Positions 33,901 to 41,168 of a stretch of 48,069 nucleotides of DNA are shown here, piece after piece. The stretch comes from Ignavibacteria bacterium (GTDB taxonomy: Bacteria > Bacteroidota > Ignavibacteria > Kapaibacteriales > UBA4661): assembly GCA_013298775.1 (NCBI GenBank), contig JAAFIV010000035.1, positions 1 through 48,069 of the forward strand, written 5' to 3'. Within the stretch, counting starts at the first letter, position 1; the number at the start of each line of letters is the position of its first letter. The notes below the pieces were generated by a model that was not told where the DNA came from, searched no databases, and saw only the letters and a list, made by a program, of their open reading frames with translations. The translations under genes were made by a program, and so were the position numbers.

Positions 33901-34198
33901 GCTCAAATACTCGCCTGAAGCCGAACCGATTCTCGTGGAAATGATAGTGGATATTGCGAGTATTTCCTTCCATATCAAGGATAAAGGCATTGGCATTTCC
34001 GAAGAAGACCAAAAGCATCTCTTTGAGCCATTTTACCGAGCAAGTAATGTTGGCGGAATTGCTGGTACAGGGCTTGGATTGGCGATTGTGCAACAGGCGG
34101 TACAGCTGCACGGCGGCACGATTCACCTCACAAGCACAAGCGGTAAGGGAACGGAATTTATTGTCGTGATACCTTGTACTTTTCTCGAAAACTCGTAA
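30974..34198 (+). CDS. Multi-PAS sensor histidine kinase
   Basis: A soluble 1074-residue kinase. At least five PAS/PAC units can be traced by their C-terminal DIT-x-R-K, NINADKR, DIHQEKA, DITERKQ, DITERLL and NITERKQ motifs, with a coiled coil between the third and fourth (RVQERTRQLEKTNTDL). Several have the FRLYGLEPHEGV and YNIYNLPETTRP motifs of PAS_3-type sensors. A HisKA domain follows with the phosphorylated histidine H854 (VSHEFRTPL), then a HATPase with NLISNALKYSPEAEP, KDKGIGISEEDQ and GTGLGLAIVQQAV. No receiver is attached. It may act through the receiver-kinase hybrid encoded next. Start at 30974, the first ATG. Confidence 0.93.
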   Translation: MNHAAISPDSFSEHTLLARKHLERFTRAGNALFEALFEHSSDALFLATDEDDAWIFSCNHQAREMFDAPSNDALLGHQKRSMREHPPTLEELHQHTEELHHKGVLRFDCLYTTFSQTNIWCEHTVTRIPLEQGFVRLIRLADITNRKQLEEKLRHTNSVLADAERITQLGTWEFNLEDRTITWSAETFRLYGLEPHEGVVPRELFWEMVHPDDIPALQQAVAVVQTEGKPYKLELRGLQPDGSYHFLEARGKAIRNAEGSIVKILGTVRNINADKRREAELLYNKEQLENIINSISEVIVEISLTGMIQFVSKNWITLTGRTIEDSLERSLVDFVHPDDISGLYQLLMNSLDSAPNERFSVEYRVWNPEKQEWRWHGANASVVRTANGAPLHILATVRDIHQEKAIAEKLQRSEEFLSAAQRMARLGSWYTDLSTQTTEWSQTMYNIYNLPETTRPFSGTEFLEIVHPKDKSLVAAKLEDAVRGREQTGMEFRIVRRDGVVIWLDGRVKPVLHPTTRRTIALFGIVWDITERKQADEQIRSLNLHLEERVQERTRQLEKTNTDLVAIIEERTTAEIALQRSQSNLRTLVESTNDSIWSIDREFHFTALNAAFMSVVQLYNGQSLAIGESALIETLGIPANDWYDYYCRVLQCERLTVHSHYMLAGYNFDVEISFSPIINEQNAVLGAVVFARDITERLLAEREVREREALMSLILESIETGVALSNSNGIILRANRALAQMFAYTPEEMVGRHYTMIVKPERQEQSMEAFRQLIQNRPEIPTNIETQLVRKDGTFVEVEILQNVIQDEGNEIFVVSSVNNITERKQAEAEIRRALEQERELSAMQSRFVVMVSHEFRTPLTTIRSSAQLLERNRERWSPEKQQSYFEDIDVAVNSMTELLEDVLSWGKAHAKRIPFEAQPVEIGECIEGIVSGFRAIEDFKYRINTDLPEKSQMSKKALLDTKLLRQILVNLISNALKYSPEAEPILVEMIVDIASISFHIKDKGIGISEEDQKHLFEPFYRASNVGGIAGTGLGLAIVQQAVQLHGGTIHLTSTSGKGTEFIVVIPCTFLENS

Positions 34199-34232
34199 CT
34201 TGTCTTTCGCTACACGACAACATTCTTTCGGT

Positions 34233-34272
34233 AGTGGCACAGACCTCATACACAAGTTGAAGTCTGCGCCAT
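34233..34272. repeat. Degenerate hairpin repeat copy
   Basis: AGTGGCACAGACCTCATACA followed by CAAGTTGAAGTCTGCGCCAT forms an imperfect hairpin derived from the main family. It is followed by GAAGCCTGATTTTACCT, as at 22923, and then by the MITE-like element. Confidence 0.65.
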
Positions 34273-34292
34273 CGAAGCCTGATTTTACCTAT

Positions 34293-34463
34293 TAGACATT
34301 ATACAGATTAGTGATTTTTGCTCTTCAATAGTGGCACAGACATTCTTGTCTGTGAGTGTTGGTGAGGGTTCCAGGCGGCAAACACAGACAAGAAGTCTCA
34401 AGCCACTGAAGCCAGTATTTACGCCATTCCCAGCCCTTCAGAGCTTAATCTGTATAATGTCTA
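34293..34463 (-). mobile_element. MITE-like element, copy 2 (inverted)
   Basis: A 171-bp element with perfect 18-bp terminal inverted repeats: TAGACATTATACAGATTA at 34293 and its complement ending at 34463. It matches the copy at 25609-25780 in reverse orientation. Its inner hairpin is mixed: the left arm is of the GGCACAGACATTC type, the right arm of the GGCTTGAGACTTC type. It lies between the two kinase genes and has no coding capacity. Confidence 0.88.
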
Positions 34464-34530
34464 TTATTCAGAGCTGTTGTCGTCTATCAAAGTGCTGTCT
34501 GTTTCTTGAGCTTGCGTTTTCCGACTCTCT

Positions 34531-35634
34531 ATGAAAAAAATACTTGTTATCGAAGATGAAAAGAATATCCGCAATCGTATTGTGGATACGTTGGAGCTAT
34601 CGAACGAAGCGTATCAGGTCTTTACCGCAGAAAATGGGCGTATTGGCGTGGACATAGCGCAGAAAGAGCTTCCCGACCTCATTATCTCCGACGTGATGAT
34701 GCCAGAAATGGATGGCTACGAGGTACTAAAAGCACTGCGCTCCAACGAAGCCACAGCAAACATCCCCTTTATTTTCCTCTCGGCAAAAGCAGATATGGCA
34801 CATATTCGCGAGGGAATGAATCTTGGCGCGGATGATTATTTGCCAAAACCATTCAGCATTGATGAGCTTTTGAGAACAGTTTCGATGCGGCTTGCCAAAT
34901 TTGATGCGCATGAAAAACGCTCAAAACAAGAATTAGAAGAAGTGCGCTTGCGTATTGCAAGTTCGCTCCCCCACGAGTTTCGCACCCCGCTTTCTGGCTT
35001 GATTGGCTTTGCGGAAATGCTCAAAAATTACAAGCAATTCGACGACGATACCGTAAACATGATGATTGACCAAGTGCGCGGCAATGCAGAACGCTTGCAG
35101 CGTTTGGTAGAGAATTTTTTGCTGTACGCGCAAATTGAAATGTCCATTTTACGCAGTGGTGGCGCAGGAAAGCTCTTTCAAGCAGACCGTCTGACAATTG
35201 CGCAGGAAATTATCTCCACGAGTGCTGAAGCCGTTGCAACACGCCACAAACGCCCTCACGACCTTGAGTGCAACGTTGAGCGCACCGTTTTGAATATGAT
35301 GGCGCATAATCTGAAAAAAGTTATTGAAGAAATCGTGGATAATGCGTTCAAATTTTCAGGCAAATCCACCAAAGTCCGCTTAGATGCTTGCCGTACCGAG
35401 GATGGCTATTATAGCGTTGTCGTAAGCGATACTGGGCGCGGCATGAGCAAAGAAGACCTTGAAAATATTGGCGCGTACACGCAATTCGACCGCGAAACCC
35501 ACGAACAACAAGGCATGGGGCTAGGACTAACCATTGTGCGCCGCATCATGGAAGGACACGCTGGCACGATGGAGATTACCAGCACGCCTGGACAAGGAAC
35601 GGTTGTTGTGCTTAAATTCCTTATTTTGCCGTAG
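34531..35634 (+). CDS. Receiver-histidine kinase hybrid
   Basis: A 367-residue soluble protein with an N-terminal receiver domain (1-120; acidic E9/D10, phosphorylated D54 in IISDVMMPEMDG, lysine K106 in LPKPF) joined through a short coiled coil to a HisKA domain with H148 (SSLPHEFRTPLSGLIGF) and a HATPase (DNAFKFSG, DTGRGMS, QGMGLGLTIVRRIMEG). In this order the receiver may control the kinase, as in phosphorelay intermediates. The multi-PAS kinase encoded just upstream is a likely phosphate donor, by position only. The ATG at 34531 starts MKKILVIEDE, the standard receiver N-terminus. Confidence 0.93.
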   Translation: MKKILVIEDEKNIRNRIVDTLELSNEAYQVFTAENGRIGVDIAQKELPDLIISDVMMPEMDGYEVLKALRSNEATANIPFIFLSAKADMAHIREGMNLGADDYLPKPFSIDELLRTVSMRLAKFDAHEKRSKQELEEVRLRIASSLPHEFRTPLSGLIGFAEMLKNYKQFDDDTVNMMIDQVRGNAERLQRLVENFLLYAQIEMSILRSGGAGKLFQADRLTIAQEIISTSAEAVATRHKRPHDLECNVERTVLNMMAHNLKKVIEEIVDNAFKFSGKSTKVRLDACRTEDGYYSVVVSDTGRGMSKEDLENIGAYTQFDRETHEQQGMGLGLTIVRRIMEGHAGTMEITSTPGQGTVVVLKFLILP

Positions 35635-35761
35635 TAGTCGTCCGCGAAATGTATTCGGAGAGGCTGAGACAAAACTTGCATTCAAGAGCGTCTCTGCATC
35701 CCAACGAAATAAAACCTATCGCTTTCATCATCCCTCTGATTTCACCTTCATTTTTTATCGC

Positions 35762-36664
35762 ATGTCTTCAGTAGAAACGCTTTCCTCTCCCAACAATTCT
35801 TCGCCCAAAGACCACACCACCGCCGCCACACCACAAGTCCCTGAAGGGCGCGTCATTCCTTGCTTGGATAAAGGTTTTGTGCGCTTGGTGGATTCTATGG
35901 GTTCTGATGCCGCAATTGTCCAAGCGGCGCGTGTTTCCTATGGTGCAGGCACAAAGCAGGTGAGCGAAGATAGAGGTCTTATCCGCTATCTCATGCGCCA
36001 CGCCCATTCTACGCCGTTTGAAATGGTGGAATTCAAGTTTCACGTCAAACTCCCAATTTTCGTTGCACGCCAGTGGATACGCCATCGCACGGCAAATGTG
36101 AACGAGTATAGCGGTCGGTATTCTGTCATGCAGGATGAATTTTATGTGCCAGAAGGTGCGCAAATACGTCCGCAAAGCGCGACAAACAAGCAAGGACGCG
36201 CCGAAGAGACACTTTCCGCCGACGACAGCGCACAAATACTGGAGTTGCTGAAAAATGGTCAAACGAAAGCGTATCAAGATTACGAAACCTTGCTCGACCA
36301 CAATTTTGCCCGCGAACTTGCTCGCATCAATCTTCCAGTTTCTATGTACACGGAATGGTATTGGAAAATTGATTTGCACAATCTTTTTCACTTCCTCCGC
36401 CTCCGCATGGATGCTCATGCACAATACGAAATCCGCGTCTATGCTGAAGCAATGGCAGAAATGGTGCGGGATATTACACCGCTCGCCTTTGAAGCCTTCG
36501 AGGATTACGCGCTCAACGCCGTGCGCCTGACTGCACCTGAAATCCGAGCAATGAAGCGGCTTTTGGCAAGCAATGACCTCGACGATGCGGCTCTGCTCGA
36601 AAGCGGACTTTCCAAGCGAGAAATGGCGGAGTTTCGCAGCAAACTTGAAAAAATTCGCGCGTAA
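35762..36664 (+). CDS. thyX: Flavin-dependent thymidylate synthase ThyX
   Basis: A 300-residue enzyme that makes dTMP from dUMP using FAD and methylene-tetrahydrofolate. The ThyX signature R-H-R-T-x3-N-E-x-S-x-R-Y is intact (RHRTANVNEYSGRY, near residue 112). Also present are FEMVEFKFHVKLPIFVARQW before it and the substrate-binding region LPVSMYTEWYWKIDLHNLFHFL after it (near 195-220). The first 30 residues are a serine/proline-rich extension. The ATG at 35762 is chosen because the frame before it runs into the neighbouring kinase gene. No thyA is seen in the window. A hairpin repeat follows directly. Confidence 0.96.
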   Translation: MSSVETLSSPNNSSPKDHTTAATPQVPEGRVIPCLDKGFVRLVDSMGSDAAIVQAARVSYGAGTKQVSEDRGLIRYLMRHAHSTPFEMVEFKFHVKLPIFVARQWIRHRTANVNEYSGRYSVMQDEFYVPEGAQIRPQSATNKQGRAEETLSADDSAQILELLKNGQTKAYQDYETLLDHNFARELARINLPVSMYTEWYWKIDLHNLFHFLRLRMDAHAQYEIRVYAEAMAEMVRDITPLAFEAFEDYALNAVRLTAPEIRAMKRLLASNDLDDAALLESGLSKREMAEFRSKLEKIRA

Positions 36665-36677
36665 TTCAAACAGTTTT

Positions 36678-36754
36678 GGTAGCACAGACACTCCTGTCTG
36701 CGCCGCGCTGCATACCGCATCAAGACTGGCACAGACAAGAGTGTCTGTGCTACT
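36678..36754. repeat. Interspersed hairpin repeat, AGCACAGACACTC arm type
   Basis: GGTAGCACAGACACTCCTGT pairs with ACAAGAGTGTCTGTGCTACT around CTGCGCCGCGCTGCATACCG. The flank GAAGCCAG follows. It is a third arm variant of the main family, and lies 13 bases after thyX, where it could act as a transcript end. Confidence 0.88.
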
Positions 36755-36792
36755 GAAGCCAGAAAATTTTGCCACTTTGAATATTAATTCTC

Positions 36793-37728
36793 ATGGAATT
36801 TCTTCGTAAACATGCTCCGAAAATTGCTCTTGTCGTTGTTGTGATGGTTGTGGTGCTGATTTTGGCAGAACAATTGATGACGCGCCGCTCTGCAACGAGC
36901 TTTTTGAATACAACGCCCGCCAATCAAGCCAATGAAACTACCAGTGAAACTATGAATACGGACACTTCCTCCAATAGTAGTGCATCTCCGAGCAATACCA
37001 CTTCAAACACTAGTAATACTGCGCCCTCAGAGGCGATTCCTCTCTACACCTACGACATCGTGAAGACCATTCCCCACGATACGCAAGCATTTACGCAGGG
37101 TTTGGCGTTTTACAATGGAGAATTGCTCGAAAGTACGGGGCAGTACGGTTCGTCCAGCTTGCGCCGTCTCGACCGCGCAACGGGAAAAGTGCTACAACGC
37201 TTAAGCCTTGATGCAGCCTACTTTGCGGAGGGAATGGTTGCAGTGAATGGCAAGATTTATCAACTCACGTGGCAAGCAGGAATTGGCTTTGTGTACGATG
37301 CCAAAACCTTCCGCCAACTACGTACATTCTCATACTTCGGCGAAGGCTGGGGCTTGACCTACGATGGCTCGGAAATGATTATGAGTGACGGCACAAGCAA
37401 TCTCCGCTTTTTGGATGCTGATTCGCTCCTTATTCGCAAGATGCTCCCCGTAACAAGCAATGGTGCGCCTGTCAAGAACCTGAATGAATTGGAGTACGTC
37501 AATGGCGAGATTTGGGCGAATATTTGGCAAACCGACTCGATAGCCCGCATCAATCCACAAACAGGCAAAGTAGCAGGATGGATAGACCTCTCTGGCTTAC
37601 AAACCCCTGAAGAACGCGCCAATGCTGATGTTTTGAATGGTATTGCTTTCGACAGCAAACGCGAGGTGCTGCTGGTAACGGGCAAGAATTGGTCGAAGTT
37701 GTATGAGATTCGTTTACGAAAAAAGTAG
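36793..37728 (+). CDS. Glutaminyl-peptide cyclotransferase (beta-propeller type)
   Basis: A 311-residue protein anchored by an N-terminal helix (about 10-28), with a serine/threonine/asparagine-rich linker to about residue 75. The catalytic domain is a five-bladed propeller of the plant-type glutamine cyclotransferase family: FTQGLAFYNGELLESTGQYG near 97-116 is the family signature, and FAEGMVAVNGKIYQLTW, YFGEGWGLTYDG and LNELEYVNGEIWAN follow. It turns N-terminal glutamine into pyroglutamate, here outside the cytoplasm. The ATG at 36793 is the first in frame and gives a positively charged N-terminus before the helix. Confidence 0.9.
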   Translation: MEFLRKHAPKIALVVVVMVVVLILAEQLMTRRSATSFLNTTPANQANETTSETMNTDTSSNSSASPSNTTSNTSNTAPSEAIPLYTYDIVKTIPHDTQAFTQGLAFYNGELLESTGQYGSSSLRRLDRATGKVLQRLSLDAAYFAEGMVAVNGKIYQLTWQAGIGFVYDAKTFRQLRTFSYFGEGWGLTYDGSEMIMSDGTSNLRFLDADSLLIRKMLPVTSNGAPVKNLNELEYVNGEIWANIWQTDSIARINPQTGKVAGWIDLSGLQTPEERANADVLNGIAFDSKREVLLVTGKNWSKLYEIRLRKK

Positions 37729-37749
37729 AAATGAAGGGAGCAGAAAATC

Positions 37750-39882
37750 TTACTCCGCTTGCGGCAATTCCACAATAAACGTCGCTCCTGCACCATAGAC
37801 GCTTTCGCACCACACCTCGCCATTCATTGAACCGACCATTTTTTTGACAATCGAAAGTCCCAAACCTGTTGATTGTTCGCCGTTGGTGGGCTTTGCCGAG
37901 AGGCGCATGAACTTCCCAAATAATTTTTTTTTATCGTCGTCCGACAAGCCCGGACCTTCGTCCTGCACTTCAATCCGCACACACGATGGCGAAGATGTTG
38001 CATTCCCCGTCAGTGCGCTTTCTTGCGGTGTCCAAGTTCGCTCGCCGTAAATGCGCATCCACACATTTTTGCCGGATGGCGAGTATTTAATGGCATTGGA
38101 AACGATGTTTTCCAAAATTTGCATGACGGCAGTTTGGTCGCCAAGACAATCGGCATCGGAAAAGCTGTCGAAATGGAGCTGTACGCCCTTCGCTTCGGCT
38201 CGCGCTTCGTATTCTTCAAAGACCGAATATGCCGCTACCGAGATATTGAACGCCGTTACATTCAGCGTGATTGCGCCACGCTCAATCGCATTCACATTCA
38301 GAAGATTGCTGATAATGCGCGACATTTGGTCGGAAGAGGAAATAATCGTCGTTGTGAAGCGTTGGCGGTCGTGGTCGGGAACGCTCTGGTCGTGCATGAG
38401 CTGTGCCAGGAGCTTGATGGATAGAATAGGATTTTTTAGGTCGTGCGCAACAATCCCAAAAAACTCATTTTTCTCTGTGTTTAATTCTTCCAGATGCTCG
38501 TTTTTGCGGGCAATCACATCGTTTGCAAGCTCAAGTTCGCTATTTGTTTTTTGCAATTCCACAGCCGCTTTTTGCTTGATGCGATAGCCATTGGCAAGCA
38601 AAATCACCACTGCCGCAACCAGCACAAAACCTATGGCGAGAAACAAAAAGCGTTGATTTTGCAATTGAATTTTTTGCTCTTGCAATTGCAAATCACGCTG
38701 TTTTTGTTCGATAGAACGCTGCTTCTGGACAAGTTCGTATCGAGCTTCAGCATTGGCAAGGCGTTTGTCGCTTTGGTCATTGAAAATACTATCTTTCAAC
38801 TGATTATCAAGCCGAGCATATTCGAGCGCGAGTTTGTAGTTCCCCTGCGCGGAATAGAAGTCGGACAGACTAAAATAACAGGCTTGCAAGAGCGAACGCG
38901 AATGCAGTTCCTGTGCGAGCATGAGGGCATTGTTGAGGTATTTTTTTGCGTTGATATAATCTTGCTGCCCATTGTACACGTTGGCGATATTGATGTATAG
39001 TTCACCAAGCATGAGTTTATCGGGCGTGGAGGCTTCAAGGATTGTTTGCACCTTGAGCAAATACGGCAATGCTTGTGCATAATAATCGCGCACAAGATAA
39101 ATCGTGCCAATACCATTCAGCGCAGTTGCAATGCCGGTTGTATTGTTTAATTCTTTCCAAATGCCGAGTGCTTGTTCGTAGTTTTTGAGTGCAATTTCAA
39201 CGCTATCTTGCTCGTCGTACACGAGAGCAATATTGCTCAAAGTATTGGCAAAACCTTGCTTGTCGCCCAAAGAAAGATAGAGCTGCTGCGCCTTTTGATA
39301 ACTCTCAATCGCCTGACGGAAATTGCTTCGCTTGTAATACGTTCCACCTAAGCTATTCCAAACTCGCGCAATATCTCGCTTCTCGCCAAGTTCTTCGTAC
39401 AATTTCAAGGATTCAAAAAAGTGTTGAGCAGCGTTGTCGTAGGTTCCCTGCCGATAATACACCGTTCCCGTGATACGCAACGCCTCTGCTTGCCCCTGTT
39501 TGTCGCCGAGTGTTTGTGCGGCTTTCTTCGCTTCTTCTGCGTATTCTATCGCTTTGGGAGGATTATTCATCAGGTAATCATTCGCAAGCGTATTCAGCAT
39601 TTGCACCAATTTCACGTCGGTAAATTGTGGACGCTCACGCTTGTAGGCAGCAAGTTCGCGCTCAAGACTATCGGCACGCGAAAGCGAGGAAGAAAGAGGT
39701 GTCTGCGAAGAAGATGCCTGCGAAGAAGATGATTGCGAAGAAGATGATTGTGGAGAAGATGATTGCGAAGAAAAAACCTGTGCAGATGCAGCACAAGCAC
39801 GATATGGTGCGGTGTACAAGCACAACGCGGCACAAAAAATGAGTGTGATTGAACAGAAAGGGAAAGTGCGTAAAAAGCGCAT
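37750..39882 (-). CDS. TPR-containing membrane histidine kinase
   Basis: A 710-residue kinase. A signal peptide (about 1-32) is followed by a serine/glutamine repeat (about 35-60), six or more tetratricopeptide repeats (about 85-390), one membrane helix near 420 (FLFLAIGFVLVAAVVILLA), a coiled coil and a HisKA domain with H480 (IVAHDLKNPILS), then a HATPase with NIVSNAIKYSPSG, QDEGPGLSDDDKKKLFGKF and TGLGLSIVKKM. The periplasmic TPRs probably sense a protein partner. No receiver is fused or adjacent. It is convergent with the cyclotransferase gene. The ATG at 39882 is the only start that yields a signal peptide. Confidence 0.93.
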   Translation of the reverse strand: MRFLRTFPFCSITLIFCAALCLYTAPYRACAASAQVFSSQSSSPQSSSSQSSSSQASSSQTPLSSSLSRADSLERELAAYKRERPQFTDVKLVQMLNTLANDYLMNNPPKAIEYAEEAKKAAQTLGDKQGQAEALRITGTVYYRQGTYDNAAQHFFESLKLYEELGEKRDIARVWNSLGGTYYKRSNFRQAIESYQKAQQLYLSLGDKQGFANTLSNIALVYDEQDSVEIALKNYEQALGIWKELNNTTGIATALNGIGTIYLVRDYYAQALPYLLKVQTILEASTPDKLMLGELYINIANVYNGQQDYINAKKYLNNALMLAQELHSRSLLQACYFSLSDFYSAQGNYKLALEYARLDNQLKDSIFNDQSDKRLANAEARYELVQKQRSIEQKQRDLQLQEQKIQLQNQRFLFLAIGFVLVAAVVILLANGYRIKQKAAVELQKTNSELELANDVIARKNEHLEELNTEKNEFFGIVAHDLKNPILSIKLLAQLMHDQSVPDHDRQRFTTTIISSSDQMSRIISNLLNVNAIERGAITLNVTAFNISVAAYSVFEEYEARAEAKGVQLHFDSFSDADCLGDQTAVMQILENIVSNAIKYSPSGKNVWMRIYGERTWTPQESALTGNATSSPSCVRIEVQDEGPGLSDDDKKKLFGKFMRLSAKPTNGEQSTGLGLSIVKKMVGSMNGEVWCESVYGAGATFIVELPQAE
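39704..39778 (-). repeat. Five 15-bp tandem repeats inside the TPR kinase gene
   Basis: TGCGAAGAAGATGAT (plus strand) occurs five times with small changes. On the coding strand it encodes repeated S-S-Q units between the signal peptide and the TPR domain. Fifteen-base units keep the frame, so the linker length can vary without loss of the protein. Confidence 0.88.
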
Positions 39883-40184
39883 GATATCTAGGGTTCAGGG
39901 GATAGATGTGTACATTCGTGGACGCACTGTGGGGCGTGCAATGGTATTGTATGCTATGGAAGTATTGTATTCGTCTTGGAGCGTCTTGTCATGCTACTAC
40001 CTACAAAGTGAACAAAAGCGAATACTCTGTTCGTTTTTGCCGTGAACCTCTACCAAGTAGTTATTGCCTGACAAACGTTATTTTTCGTATGAACACAGCA
40101 AATATACCGCAAAGGTATAAGAGAAACAATATGTTACAGGTGTAAAGTTATCCTGAGTGTGGCAGAAGTTTTGTGTAAATGGTG
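39883..40184. other. Gene-free stretch upstream of the TPR kinase
   Basis: About 300 bases with no convincing gene. The promoter of the TPR kinase should lie in the part near 39883-40000. The sequence becomes AT-rich towards 40140. TTTTGTGTAA at 40169-40178 recurs at 40338-40347, on the other side of the palindromic element. Confidence 0.5.
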
Positions 40185-40330
40185 GTAACTCGTCAGGTAT
40201 CTCCCCGTCGGGTGGCTGAAGAGTGCGTAAACGCTGCCTTACGGCGGGTGCATTGCTGGCACACCACTCGCCGTAAGGCTACTGCACTTGTGATAACAGT
40301 CGCCCAACGAGATAGTACCTGACCAGTTAC
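40185..40330. mobile_element. Palindromic element flanked by a 10-bp direct repeat
   Basis: The ends GTAACTCGTCAGGTAT and GTACCTGACCAGTTAC are inverted repeats, and inner arms GCCTTACGGCGGGTG and CACTCGCCGTAAGGC also pair. TTTTGTGTAA lies on both sides. The right edge meets the broken gene copy at 40327-40425 and supplies its stop codon. GTAACTGGTCAG, as at its right end, is seen again at 47931. Confidence 0.7.
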
Positions 40331-40425
40331 CAAATTGTTTTGTGTAATTGAAACTCCGCTTTGAGTTGGTCTATACCCCACTTCTCAAAGGGCTTGAGCG
40401 TTGGTTTGCCGTTTGTGGTTTTCAT
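40327..40425 (-). pseudogene. Truncated third copy of the tandem nuclease-like family
   Basis: Translation from the ATG at 40425 gives MKTTNGKPTLKPFEKW, then GIDQLKAEFQL, which is nearly identical to the first 27 residues of the gene at 41169-41834. After that the match stops abruptly and a stop codon follows five codons later (TAA at 40327-40329), within the edge of the palindromic element. The DNA match is about 90 percent over 80 bases. Unlike the two whole copies, the sequence upstream of its ATG does not carry the shared leader. It is a remnant of a duplicated gene. Confidence 0.88.
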
Positions 40426-40471
40426 GCTGTTTAAGTTGGTAAAAGTATGGTGCGTTGTACAAAAAATGTCG

Positions 40472-41104
40472 TTACTGCTGATTTAACAAGTCTTCAATGA
40501 TTGCTTTTGCCTCTTTGAGCAGCCGCAGCATCCCAAATACCTCATCTTTCGTGGCATCGTAGGCAAGGCTTTCGGCGTATTCCTGTCTATCCAAAACCAC
40601 AAAAAACCAGTTTCTCCCTTGCACATAGCATCCGTAGAGAGCGTGTTTGTTCTCGTTGAGTTCTCGTGCCGCGAGCATTTCCACCAGTAACTGCGCCAAA
40701 GGGTCGTTTTCACGTCCGCGTGTGCGCTTGTATTCGTGCAGGAAAAAGAATGGCTGAATCGGCTTTGATTTCCCAGTGGCGACAACAAAATCTACGCGCC
40801 CGCTTAAAGGGACACCGTTCACCGTCGCGCTCAAGGTGCGCTGCGTGAAGGCATTAAAGCGGTCGGTATCGTAACCAACGATGCTCACAAAGGGCGCGAT
40901 AAATTTGAACTTCAGCTCATCTTCGTTCCAAATATCTATTTTGTGAACGAGATTTGTTTGAAGATGCTTGATGTTTGCGCGTTCTTGTTCGGTAATCTCT
41001 TGGTTGGCTGCCAACCACTCGTTGAGTGCAGAAAGCGTGTCGCTGCGACGAATGCCGAAGGTGTGCTCTACCTCGTCAATATCCCATTGTTCAAAGGTTT
41101 TCAT
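40472..41104 (-). CDS. PD-(D/E)XK nuclease-like protein, tandem paralogue A
   Basis: A 210-residue soluble protein, clearly a paralogue of the next gene (about half identical; near-identical blocks ELKFKFI, VDFVVATGK, PFFFLHEYKR, HALYGCYVQGRNWFFVVL). I do not know a named family. The core pattern E62 (in EDELKFKF), D105 (RVDFVVATG), E124-x-K126 (HEYKR) and Q138 fits a PD-(D/E)XK nuclease fold, with Asp, Glu and Lys as the metal-binding catalytic set; this is inference. The ATG at 41104 has AGAGGA about nine bases upstream, in a 29-bp leader shared exactly with paralogue B. It follows B by 64 bases on the same strand. Confidence 0.8.
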   Translation of the reverse strand: MKTFEQWDIDEVEHTFGIRRSDTLSALNEWLAANQEITEQERANIKHLQTNLVHKIDIWNEDELKFKFIAPFVSIVGYDTDRFNAFTQRTLSATVNGVPLSGRVDFVVATGKSKPIQPFFFLHEYKRTRGRENDPLAQLLVEMLAARELNENKHALYGCYVQGRNWFFVVLDRQEYAESLAYDATKDEVFGMLRLLKEAKAIIEDLLNQQ

Positions 41105-41133
41105 CGTTGTTCCTCTTCGTAAATTTGTGTATG
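41105..41133 (-). promoter_or_regulatory. Shared 29-bp leader, copy in front of paralogue A
   Basis: Reading on the minus strand, CATACACAAATTTACGAAGA then GGAACAACG directly precedes the ATG. The identical 29 bases precede paralogue B (41835-41863). It contains the ribosome binding site AGAGGA. Complete identity in a non-coding leader, where the genes have diverged by half, suggests selection on the leader. Confidence 0.8.
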
Positions 41134-41168
41134 ATGAAAATGACATTTTTCCCTGCAAACAAGTATCA

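Noticed and set aside
35768-36775. A 335-codon minus-strand frame opposite thyX.
   Set aside because: The plus strand encodes an intact ThyX with its signature; the antisense frame is Cys/His/Phe-rich and patternless.
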